A DNA stretch of 64,000 nt from Udeniomyces pyricola. Lineage: Eukaryota; Basidiomycota; Tremellomycetes; Cystofilobasidiales; Mrakiaceae. The position numbers and the translations under genes were made by a program. The notes beneath the pieces are model-generated. The model ran no database searches. It was not told where the DNA came from and saw only the letters and a list, made by a program, of their open reading frames with translations. The stretch is from positions 483,789 through 547,788 of the forward strand of contig BCIK01000019.1 in the NCBI GenBank assembly GCA_039545295.1. Reading direction: 5' to 3'. The stretch's first letter is position 1; each line of letters begins with the position of its first letter. Below are positions 1 through 10,702 of this stretch, piece by piece.

Positions 1-559
1 TCGGTCGTGGTCGTCTATCCCATCTTGGCCAACCCCGGATTCGCTCTCCAATCACTTTCAGTCTCGACCCTCGTCAAGTTCCACGAGAACTCTCCGGGGA
101 CGCTGGCGGCGTATGTAGACTCAGGCGAGGGTATGGGTAAAGCAGGAGGGTTCGGAATCCAGGTTCGTGCGAGAGGGAAAGATTGTTTGGCCTCTCTGCC
201 TCTGATTCTCTCTGGCTAGGATATCCTTCTGCTGCCCGAATCGGCTTGATTGAACCGATTACTCTTGTCTTGATCAATTCGTCTTGTACAGGGCCTCGGT
301 GGCTTGCTTATCGAGCGCATCGAAGGCGACCACAACAACGTCGTCGGATTCCCCGCTTCTGCGTTCTTCAAGTTCGTCCTCCTTTCCCTACAAGAGATAC
401 AAACTCACCCTTTGCCTCTCCACTAAAGAGAGGGGAAATAAGTAGGAGAACTTCCATGGTCTTACCTCGAAAAACTCACACTCGTTCCTTACATCTCTTT
501 CTTCGTGTAGATGGGTCGATGATCTACTGGAGGACGAGGATGATTTTCTCAACATCTGA
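1..559 (+). CDS. Maf-family nucleotide pyrophosphatase, 3' part
   Basis: Partial gene whose 5' end lies outside the window. Maf/ASMTL-type proteins hydrolyse non-canonical or methylated nucleoside triphosphates to monophosphates, so the expected role is nucleotide-pool cleaning. Three exons fit: 1-162, 292-371 and 511-559. Exon 1 carries the family's AAYVDSGEGMGKAGGFGIQ stretch. Exon 2 continues with GLGGLLIERIEGDHNNVVGF, the conserved C-terminal block of Maf proteins. The last exon gives an acidic tail ending at TGA 557-559. Joining at 371/511 keeps the frame and replaces an unlikely readthrough tail. It converges on the phosducin-like gene. The family call is firm; substrate preference cannot be read from this fragment. 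Confidence 0.85.
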
Positions 560-1040
560 TTCAGCTCTAGAGAGTCTTTTCCTCTTCCATCATGCGTAGA
601 TGATCAAGAGGTCCCAACTGTGTTGAGCCGAATTCATAGTGGGATGTCCCGAACACTGGTAGGGGAACAGTCGGGAATGTGAGAGGAGTTGTGAAAGCGC
701 GTTATAATCAGCATGACCCACGTCCAAAAAGTGTCAACCAACCTATAGAATGCGTACTCTGTGTGCTTGTGTGCTTGTATGTGCGTGTGTGTGTGTGTTG
801 CGTCGTGACCGCGTTTCTTGGTCTTGACGCTTACGTTCGGCCGAGTTGCGTTGGAATGTTTCGCAGCCATTCGGATCATGCTCACTTTCTCTTACTTGGA
901 GAGTGTCTGTTTTCTTCTCGACGCTTGCAATGCTCACCGTACCCATCGCCACCCCACATATCTCCCAAGTTTCATTTCATGAACTACACCTCTCACTTCA
1001 CAGACCACAACGCCAGCTCAATCGCACATTCATCATTCCA
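560..1040. other. Convergent intergenic region
   Basis: Lies between the 3' ends of the Maf gene and the phosducin-like gene. It holds a short GT-rich stretch near 780-800 and no coding region I can support. It probably contains both 3' UTRs. Confidence 0.6.
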
Positions 1041-1345
1041 TCAAAGATCGTAATCATCCTCGTCTTCACTCTGCCCGTTCTCATCGACATCCCGGCCCCG
1101 TCCCAGACCGTTTCGGAGGCCTTTGGAGCCGGCTGCACCGGTATTGCGCATTCCACCCCATTCCTCGTCGTCGGACGCGTCGGAGCCCGAGTCGTCGGCG
1201 GCGGTGGAGGATTTAATAGGCATATGCGAGGGCAAGATGGCAGACAGATGGGAGAGGAGGGCTTGGATATCTGCAGAGCGAGTTAAGAGGAACGAAAAGT
1301 GAACGAAGTGTCAAGCAAACGTTGAAGAACGAGGGGAACAGAAAA

Positions 1346-1391
<46 letters not shown>

Positions 1392-2678
1392 GGTTATTGA
1401 GTCAACAAACGCCTTTTCTTTCTCCATCTTGTATGTGATGTGAAAAAGACGATGACAATGAAGGACGACTCCAAATCTCTCCTCGAGATACGACATCAAC
1501 GATACCAATACCACCCAAGAATTTTGAGCTCAAGACTGACCTCTCTCTTGACCTTTGCCCAACACGCCTTGACCGCCGACGATCTGGCCGGTGACGTCTC
1601 CCGCGCGGTACACGATCAACGTCGGCAAGTTGCGATCCGGGTAGTTCTCGATCGCCTGGGAACCAATGATGGAAATGAATTTCGTGCGAGGGTATTTTGG
1701 GGCAAGAGCGTGGAGGTTTGCGAGAAGACGTTGAGATTCAGGTTGACTAATTGAGGAGTCCAGGAATAGTGAAGGGAAGAAAGGGGCAAGGAGGGAGAAG
1801 GGGGGGGGGGGGAGTGAGTCGAGATCAGGATGATTCTGGTGCAGCACCATGCTATTCCTGCGCAACATTCCTGTCTCTGATTGATATCAAGAACACAATC
1901 AGCTCACCCATCCTTGTATAAGCAACACACGACTCCCGTTCCGACTTTGCCTTTGCCTTTGGCCATCTTTGGTTTCCTCCTCCCTTCATCCTCACTTTCA
2001 CCCTCGCTTTCCTCATCTTCACTCAACGCTCCAACCCCTTCCTGCTTCCTCCACGTTTCCTTTTCGTCCTGCTTCCTTTCCTCAGCTCCAGCTCCATCCT
2101 CTGCGGCTTCTTCCTCGAGCGAGCCCTCGGTGACTTCCCGAGCCCATTCGCCGCGGCCGATGGGCTTGACGAAGCCAAAGCGACCGCGTTTGACTTCCCG
2201 GGAAAGCTCGCCCAGTCGCTTGAGACGATACGATTCAAAGAGGCGTTCTTCATCAGAGTCAGGGGCTTCTTCTGCAAGCTGTAACATCAGCAAAAAGTAG
2301 CATAAAGAGAGGGATATTGAGGAGAAATAAAGGATGAGAGGACGGGAGGAAGAGGAGATTGGACAATGAGGTGAAAGAGCACAATGATATCAGCTTGCGA
2401 ATCAGCACAGACCTTGTTTCGTCACCACGATGTCTTGTTAGTGCTGCCTCTTATCAACTCATTCCTTGCTTTGTCTCTTTGTGGCCACACGAAAGAACTC
2501 TTACCTGTCTCAGCGTTCCCGGTTCGGCCAGCGCGAGCGTATGATGGAGTAGCTCCTCATCCGTTGGGAGCAAGCTCGAAGGACTGGGCGGGGTTTTGGG
2601 ACGGGGGTCATCGATGATGCCTTTGGCGATGAGAGCATCACGGAATTCAGAGTCTTCGTCGAGGTTAAGGCCGGGCAT
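1041..2678 (-). CDS. PLP2: Phosducin-like protein (PLP2 type)
   Basis: Four exons on the minus strand: 2678-2505, 2278-1908, 1746-1541 and 1270-1041. They join in phase to a 326-residue protein. Phosducin-like proteins of this class have a helical N-terminus and a thioredoxin-like fold. They act with the cytosolic chaperonin CCT in folding actin, tubulin or G-beta proteins. Visible family blocks are an N-terminal EDSEFRDALIAKGII, then a REVTEGS stretch, then CCLYKDG at the entry to the thioredoxin fold, and ENYPDRNLPTLIVYRAGDV near its end. The C-terminus is acidic and ends EDEDDYDL. Exon 3 uses a GTCAGT donor; its leftover G completes an Asp codon with exon 4. Intron 3 contains a long GT dinucleotide run. 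The family call is firm; the PLP2 subtype rests on the N-terminal and YKDG blocks. Confidence 0.88.
1350..1389. repeat. (GT)n microsatellite
   Basis: A run of about twenty GT dinucleotides inside intron 3 of the phosducin-like gene. On the transcribed strand it reads (AC)n. It is likely length-variable between strains. Confidence 0.9.
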
Positions 2679-3760
2679 GGAAGGACAGTCGAAGGAAGAG
2701 ATATCAAAAGGGGGGCAAGGATTAAGGATGAGAGAGAAAGGGAGATGGATCGATTGGCAAGACGCGCGCCAACGCGTGATTCCACCTTTGAGAGTTGTTT
2801 CCAGTCGGTAATATATAATAATCGAATCAAGGCGTCGACGTGACTAACTATATATTTGGATTATCTAATCTCAAATGGTTCCTGGTTTCATCATCCATCA
2901 GCCGCCAAAGTATTGTCACAAGCTTATATAACATCAACATAGCATACAGATATGACGACTCAACTCAAGGATAAAATCGTCTCAAGATCGTCATTCAACA
3001 ATCAAGCTGCCAGCCGCAAGGCAGTATATGCAGGTCGGCGCAGCTGATCCTCACGACGGCGCGGACAGCTGTTGACACATACAGATCGAAGACGCGAATG
3101 TCATGATGTAAATACTGCATCCAGCAGCACCACATACAGAAAAATCACACCTGATGTATAGACCTACTAAATCATGTGGCCAATGTTCTGCGCTGTTTGC
3201 ATGGACGCGGTAGTCCACAGTCAAAAAGAAGGACAGATCGTCTATTTGGTAATCTAGTCTAGCACTAACATAGGATGCAGGGGATAGTCCTGGTTTTGGA
3301 GGTTGAAAGCAAAAGAAAAAGGCAAACGCCATCCGAACATGAACGCAAACAAAAAAAAAATGATGTAAAAGAAGAACGGTTTAAAAAAGAACAAGAAAAA
3401 AGGAGATGTTGGGAAGGGAGGTAAGGGTACGAAAACGATTCGTCTACAAGAAAACGGTGCGAGGGAGTCGAGAGAGACTAAGGAGCGATTCAGGATTGAT
3501 AGAAGATTAGAGTGCGGCAAAGTAGTACGTGTACGTGATAACGTGGACGTGAAGAATGAGGGAAAAAGAGAAATAGCAAGGAAGAAAGGGAGGGGGGGGA
3601 GGGACATGTCGTGAAATTGAGAGGAAAGGTCGGGAGAAGCACAAAAGAGCAGTGAAAGCAACAGAGCAAGAAAGGGAGGACAAGGAACATTGGCAAACAA
3701 CACAAGAGGAGGATGGTGATGGCCCCATGAAGTAGAAGCCAAGGAGGATTGGGAGACGTT
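2679..3760. other. Intergenic region between two minus-strand genes
   Basis: Covers the promoter of the phosducin-like gene and the 3' flank of the amino acid permease. A short AT-rich stretch (TATATA) lies near 2810-2855. The 3300-3700 part is purine-rich on the plus strand. No coding region was recognised. Confidence 0.6.
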
Positions 3761-6700
3761 CTACATGAAAGAAGCACCCGCGCGGCGAAGGGCACCCTTC
3801 CAGCCAGGTCCGTAAACCTTAGCGTTGGCATTGTCCCTCGCGTCCATCTCGTCAAACTCGCGTCGACCCGAGGTAAAGTCCATGGCACTGACGGAGGGGT
3901 AAGCATCACAGGTGGAAAGGAAGGAGGAGAGGTCAATCATCGTGTTGACAGGATGAGCGAGAAAAAAAAAACTAAGATGAAGGGTGACGACTTACTCGAG
4001 GGTGATCCAAGTGGTCATGGCAAAGAAGGACTTGTTGTGAGGATCACGAGGTCCACCAAAGAGCTTCCAACCGATGTAACAGACGACGAAGATGGGGAGT
4101 GCGACTGGAAAGAAGGAGTCAGGCGGTAAAGAGTAAGATGAGAAAATAGTAATGACGATGAGCATGCTGGCGTCTTGTAGAGACAAAAAAGGTCGAGAGA
4201 ACAACGCACTGTATGCCGAAACAAACGAAGAGACGCTGAAGTTGCCCTTGATGAAGGTGGGGAAACCATTGAAGAGAATGACAAGACCGACAAAGATGCA
4301 ACCGAACCAACTCGCGTACGGCTGGAATGGGGCCTTCCAGGGGCTATAAGTGAGAACAAGAAAAGAATAAGGTAATCAGTGGACCGACACATGCAAAACA
4401 GGTAGACACAGCCCTGTACGGGCGAGGAAGGTAAACGGGAGCTCAAAACGAGGGCGGACTCACAGATCGTCTCGGCTGAGGTTCTGCTTCTTCAGACCAT
4501 AGTAGAATCGGAGATAGGCGAACAGGATGACCCACCAACTGATGATAACAACAGGCGAAATCAGTCTCAGTCATTAGAACGGAACACGGTCTCGGATAAG
4601 CGAGATTACTCACGTGATAAGACCAGTGATGGAACTGATGTTGTAGAGGTAGGTGAAGACGGCCTGAGACGTCGAACCTCCAAGGGTCAAGTATGCAAAG
4701 AAGCCAAAGAGACCCGTCGCGGCGACGCAGTAGATGGGAAGACCGTCCTTGGTGCACTTTCGGAAGATGCGAGGGGCCTTGCCTTCGATGGCAAGCGCAT
4801 AGAGCGTTCGCGACGACGCATAGAGATCGGCGTTACCGGCACTCCAAGCAGCAATGAGGAGAACGGCATTGATGACGGATGAGAGACCCTTGATACCGGC
4901 GTCCTGGATAGCGATGACGAAAGGCGAGACCGAGATGTCCGAGCCGTCGCTGCTGTTAAGCAATCGGGGGTCGTTGTACTTGACCAGCAAACCAATGACG
5001 AGGATGGCCAATACGTAGAAGGTGCAGAGCCTGAAGAAGGTAAGCTTGACCGCCCGGGGGATGCTGGTAGAGGGCAGGGAAGGCAGCGAGGGCAGAATGT
5101 TAGTCCAAACCCATCTGAGTTCCGGTCATGCGACCAAGAACAAATACGCACGTCGTTCGGGGGTTCTTGGCTTCACCGGCCGTCTGTGGACAACAAAAAA
5201 TTTACGAATCAAGGAGAAGGGGGCAAGCACGAAGGAGATGGAAAGCAAACATCGCAGAGGAAAGGGATAAGCAACCACTCGACAACATTGCCGAGCGCCG
5301 AGCAAGCACAGAATCTACGTACGATGACAACAATCTCGACTCCCAAGAAACTGAAGGACGCGCTGACAAAGACCGACCTGATAGAGTGCAGCCATAATGG
5401 GCAAATAGTTAGATACTGACAAGTATGATCACATCGACCTTGGTCAAAACTCTGCTCAAAAACTCACCAGAACGCAAGGAACCTTCCCCATGCGCCGCCG
5501 ACAACGACATCACCCGCGGTAAACTGAGCGAATGGACCGGGAGACTTTGGAAGAGAAAGAGTGGAAGAGTGAGTCAGACGAGTGGCAAGGTGACTTGATT
5601 CCCACATAGAGCGGATAGAACCATCATGACAACAGACGTACAACCCAGTTTCGGAAACCACTGTATCGAAGACGCCAAAACTTTGTCAGAAAGATAGCAC
5701 GGTGACATCGCAAGACAAAGGGAGGATTGTTCTGAAGAGTACGCACATGTATCCGTTGGTGTCGGGGCCAGCTCCGCAGTCAATCGCGATACCGAGGATA
5801 CTGTGGAAGATCACACACATGTTACCGGTCAACTCAGTCTCTATCATGCAAAGGCTTGACGCTGCTCGTCGAGATCAGCCGCGATGAGGCATACAGCCTA
5901 GTCCGTCTGGACACCTCTCCCCACCAAGCCTTCCTCGCGTCGACCCATCTCCTCGCCAAATATCCAAGTAGACTCACATGAGAATGACGATAGCGAGACA
6001 TTTGATGATGGAGAAGACGTATTCCGACTCGGCAAACCACCTAGCCCCGAGGAAGTTGATGACGAGAATGGCGACGAAAAAGGGCGTGATGAAAGCAGCT
6101 TGCGAGACGGACTTCTCCCAGTAGGAGCAGACGAGGGCCACAGCAACAAGCTCGGTCGGAATGGCTACGAATAGCAGCACAAAAGTAAGACGACGGAGGA
6201 TTAGATGGCTCCAACTAGACAGCGATGGAGAAGGCAACGGAGCAGAGCGGGGATTTACTGATGCCGTACGAGTACCTGTATACGTAACGATTGGGAAGGA
6301 ATGAGATGTCAGCACATGGCTTTATACGAACAGAGCCTCGACCTAGCGGTCTGCTGTCTTGTCTGCAAAGGGACATCGCTAGACGCACCAGTAGTTCCAT
6401 CCCTGACTGAATCCAAGGGCCGGGTCGAGGAACCTCGTCGCGATTCCGGTCAATCCTCCGCTATCAGGGAAGAGTGTGGCCATCTCTCCCAACGCCAGCA
6501 TGACTGTAGAGTCACATAGGAACATGCAATGAGCAAGAGCAGAAGGCACGTCAAAAACTGGGCATCGTTTGGGATTAGTTCATGGGGCAAGAAGAGGCCA
6601 TACCGGAGTAGACGCAGATGGCCATGACAAGGTAGCCGATGAGGGTTCCAACTGGTCCTCCAGTGGCCAAGGCACTTCCACTTCCAACGAATAGACCAGT

Positions 6701-7405
6701 TCCACTGTGATGCATCAAAGGGTATACGCGTCAGCATTCGTACGTGAGAGGTAAAATGAGGTATACTACCGTGTTGCATCTACGCAAGGCACGTTTACAC
6801 AGTTCAAAAGAAAAAGAAACGGAAATTTACATTGTTCCTCCCAAAGCCAACATGGCCATGTGCCTGGACTATAGGAGGGCAAGCGGAGAGATATTCAGAG
6901 GGGTGAGAAGAGAGGATAAGACACGAGACAGGCCCGTCAGCCAGAGCTCTTGTCGACATTCCGTTCGGGCGCGGTGCTCTGTAGGAGGATGGACTGAAGG
7001 ATGGGAGTGACCTCGAGAGACCTCTTGACGGTGCCATCGGGGTTGACGTAACCGTCTGGACACAAGATACAAGTGAAGGGATGGGAAGAAGAAAGAGATC
7101 AGGATCCTTTCCTTGCTCTCCGCTCAAGCAGGCGTATCCGGAACGGTCAAGTTCGCTGCCTCTTTTCCGTCTGACTCGTCGGGCATTTGCCCCTCTCGTC
7201 GCGGCGACTCACCTTCGCCCGCCTCACGGATTCGGCCCTCCTCAGGGTGGGTCTTGTAGCCAACGTCAGCAAGACCATCCTTGTCAATGCTGTTCTTCTC
7301 GGGGTCTTTCTCGGTGTAGTTGGGGACGGGATAGGCGGCCTGGACCGGCTGGCGGTGGTGAATACCGAGGTCGGCGGTAAAGTTGATGTCGTCGTTGTCA
7401 AGCAT
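3761..7405 (-). CDS. Amino acid permease (yeast-type, APC superfamily)
   Basis: Many-exon gene running from ATG at 7405 to the stop at 3761-3763. The first four exons are 7405-7213, 7055-7022, 6863-6831 and one starting near 6717. They join to a hydrophilic N-terminal tail of about 75 residues followed by RHMAMLALGGTIGTGLFVG, the first membrane helix of fungal amino acid permeases. Later exons show a helix with NAVLLIAAWSAGNADLYASS, then RTLYALAIEGKAPRIF, then the short YASWFGCIFVGLVILFNGF segment. The C-terminal tail contains DFTSGRREFDEMDARDNANA. These are hallmarks of 12-helix plasma-membrane proton symporters of the yeast amino acid transporter family. Substrate range cannot be inferred. 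The gene is divergent from the arrestin-like gene, 585 bp away. The intron after residue 75 uses an unusual GTCTCT donor. Confidence 0.92.
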
Positions 7406-7990
7406 GGTGGGTGGAAATGAAAGGAGAAGGGAAGGAGAAGCCGGAGGGTGGAAAGGAAAGAGAAAGAGGTGAAGCCTGTAGTTGCTGGCGAGAGTGGTGA
7501 AGACCACTGGCTGATAGGACGAGTGAAATGGATGGGTTATGGGGAGAAAGGATCGGTGGGAGGTTTGAATTCGTTTGGGACAGAACACGGAGATCGACCG
7601 GACGTGGCAAATTCTTGAATTCAAACCCATCGGCAATCAAATTTCAACTTGTCCGGGGAACCACCCGATCAACCGGCTTGCCTCGGCCTATTCTTTTTAT
7701 ATATATACCAATTCCAGGCCTTCCTCAGACCACACAGCCCTCGGATGGCACCGCATGATCACATGTTCTCACAACGATTCAAGCTCCGGGACCCTGCCGG
7801 CAAGTGCAGCTCTCGCGTCGAGATCCTCGAGATCACAGTCTTCCGGAGCATATCACCACATCACCACTGACACCCCTACGCTTGGCCCTATCCGTGTAGC
7901 CGGACCCTTGCAACATACCCCAGTCATCTTCCAGCATCAACAATTCCCGCTCATAGCGAGCCGATCCAACATCCCATCACCCAACTCAGC
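7406..7990. promoter_or_regulatory. Divergent promoter region, permease / arrestin-like gene
   Basis: A 585-bp space between two start codons pointing away from each other. CT-rich stretches lie just upstream of each ATG, as at most genes here. A TATATATA run lies at about 7698-7705. No specific operator was identified. Confidence 0.4.
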
Positions 7991-10174
7991 ATGACGCTGC
8001 TCAAATCCCTCATCTCATCGTCGTCGTCGTCCGCCTTTGTTACCGTTCTCACTCCGCCCCAACTCAAGATCTACACACCAGGCGACCCACTTTCAGGTTT
8101 GGTCCGACTAAGCCTTGAGAGAGAAGAAAAGGGCAATCACCGACCCAAAGTCGAGCGGGTCACCGCCAGGTTGCTATGCAAAATGGTATATGCACCTTTC
8201 GTAGATGCCATGAAGGAACGCTGCGGCCGTTGATCAATTCCTGGCTTGAATGTTGATCAGCTATCGCTAACTTATGACGCCGGTCCTCGTACTCCCATCT
8301 GATCATCGTCTGCCAGACGACAACGATCGTGACGTTGGTCCTTCTTCTTCTCTCTCTTACTCGTACCCTCTTGACGCATGATGCGCGGAAACTTCGTCAG
8401 ACAGGTGGCATCTATTTCGCAGTGATTGACAAACTGGGCGGATGCGATGATTCAATAACCTTTCAGGCAATACGGGACTAGCGCAGCAACTAAGGCCCTT
8501 GTACGGACTACTCTGGTCATACTTCGAGTCCTCGGAGCTCCAGCTATTTGTTGATCTTACTTTACATGACTGTTCTCGTTTTGGATTCTTGTGCCTGCCA
8601 TGATTTCTATAGCACTCAGAGGAACAGGTTCTCTTCCCGTTCCCGCCTCCCTCCGATCCCGCACTGCCGCCCTATAATCTCGACGAAGCAACAGTCGACC
8701 TTCCATTCGACTTTCAACTTCCATCTCAACCCCTCCCACCCTCATTGGAGGGAGGCACCCGGCTGCTCAAGCTACGGGGCACCATCCAAGGTCACGAGAC
8801 GGCCCGAATCATCTGTAAGCACGTTGATTCGCCCTGTATTGGCGCACCTCCCTCCTTAACTGTGGCAAGAGACCACACTGACGTTGTGCCGGGCTCGGAC
8901 TCTGAGGACAGGGTTTGTACTGATAGTGGTCAAGAAGGCTGCCACTTTGTCACTCAATGAAAAACACACGCTACCGTTCATCTTCATGTAAGATCCTTGT
9001 GTGTTGGTAGTCGGATGCCAGTCAGCTATACCGCGTTTCTTTCTGTTGTCTCTCATTGACTTCAATGTCTGAAACTCGTACGGAAACATCAGGCCCAATG
9101 CTCCCTCCAACATCATGGTCCCATCTTTCCTTGCCGCCGCTTTACCTCCTTCTTGTACCCTCCCGTCCGTACCTCCTCCGTCGCCCGCTCTTGCTGAACC
9201 AACTCGATGGCAAACGATCACCTGCACCCAGCGACTCCGCTCTGGGGGTCTCTTCTCCTCCAAACAACTCTCTTCCGTCATCAGCCTCGTCCTTCCCAAG
9301 CTCGATGGAGCTGACGAGCTGATACTACCCCTCCTTGAGACTATCCCATGTTACCTTTCCGTGACTATCCTTGGTCCTCCCATCAACCCCTCCAGCGAGA
9401 TCGGATCTACAGCTCCCTCAATGGCACCTATAGTACTCCCGTCAGCCTCTGACTTTAAACTCGAGCTCATGCGAAAGATCAAGGCCTCGGCGTACGGACA
9501 GACGGAGCGACACTTGCAGCGAGGGGGTCATCTCGTTGATTTCTCCAGCCCCACGAGCACCAAAACCTGGTACCTCAGTCCGAAGCTCACAACATCGGAT
9601 TCTACGAGTACTGATGAGGGAGGAGGCAAGGCTGGTGTTACGAGGAGATGGGCATGGGAGATCGTCGTGATGAGCGAATTTGTTCTCGGCCGAGGCGAGA
9701 GTATGGGATGTGGCGTATCCATCGATGAGGAAATGACGTTGGGTAAACTCAGAAGTGGGGTAAGCACTCCTGCTTCATCACTTGTGCAAGCGATGATATA
9801 TCGGACTGGTCAATGCTAGCAAGATCCGATCCCTCCACCCATGAATGACACCATGTCGGTTGGCAACTGAATTGATATCCGTTCCCTGGCTCTTTTGGAT
9901 CCCTTGACTTCAGTTCTTCCTTCACCTATCCATTCCTTTCTCTGGGTTTCACAACAGTTTCAACGAGGAGAAATTCGCCAAGCTCAGGATCCTTCCCCCT
10001 CTGACGACGGCCCACGACCGTCCTCAACCGTCACGCCTGTCTTTTTTGGACGGTTCGTCGGGCAAAGAGGTATCGATCCCATCGGAAATTTTCCCACCGT
10101 CGTATTTTGATCTGGTGGATGGGGATGAGAAAGGTGACGAAGACGCCGAATGGGGTGATGACAAGAAGGGTTGA
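7991..10174 (+). CDS. Arrestin-fold protein
   Basis: Five exons fit in phase: 7991-8185, 8613-8814, 8912-8987, 9093-9759 and 9914-10174, giving 466 residues. The N-terminal half has the arrestin sheet pattern: LTPPQLKIYTPGDPLSGLV, a typical first-strand plus P-G-D turn. Exon 2 has VDLPFDFQLPSQPLPPSLEG, the motif before the strand that normally reads I-x-Y. Exon 3 ends in NEKHTLPFIFMP. The C-terminus contains FPPSYFDLVDGDEKGDED. Alpha-arrestins are adaptors that bring ubiquitin ligases such as Rsp5 to plasma-membrane transporters. No clear PPxY motif was seen, so an adaptor role is inference. Intron 1 is long (427 nt) and could hide a small exon. The divergent neighbour is an amino acid permease, a class of protein that alpha-arrestins regulate, but adjacency alone proves nothing. 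Confidence 0.72.
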
Positions 10175-10702
10175 TGGATCGCAGATCCGACGCAATCTGT
10201 ACATTGATCATTCTTCAACAGGATTGATCTCTTGAATGTTGATGATACTTGCGTAGCAGTGTCATGGCGACGGGGACGGGTGATCCAGCATAGGAGGAAA
10301 CTGACGTAGCGAGTTTGTGCTCTGGAAAAGGATGTAGATGACATGATGATTCGTAAACCTTCAGAAGCTCGCCAGGGCGAGCGAGCGAGTCAAACGGTAG
10401 TGATATATTCGGTTGGTTGATCCGATGGCCACCCGCCCTGATCCGCAACCTTCACAGAGTCTCCTCCGTCTCGAGGCCACGCCAGCACCGGCGCAAAGTT
10501 CGAAGGCTTCCTGAAGAAGTGAACCATGGGAAAAAAGAGAAACGAAAGCCTCAAATTATGATATCACACTCTATTCTATGCAACCGACCCTTTGACCTGT
10601 TCTCTCCGATATACACCACCAGAACCCCCTTCCCCCTAAGATGCAGTTTCTCATGTCGTCCACAAGGAAGCCTGCAGTTGCTCTTGACGTATCGTCTCAT
10701 TC
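10175..10702. other. Convergent intergenic region
   Basis: Lies between the arrestin-like and N-myristoyltransferase stop codons and probably holds both 3' UTRs. No coding signal was recognised. Confidence 0.5.

Noticed and set aside
3254..3936. Hydrophobic Phe/Leu/Ser/Pro-rich minus-strand open frames
   Set aside because: Created by the purine-rich plus strand in the 3' flank of the permease. The real permease C-terminus is in another frame and ends at 3761.
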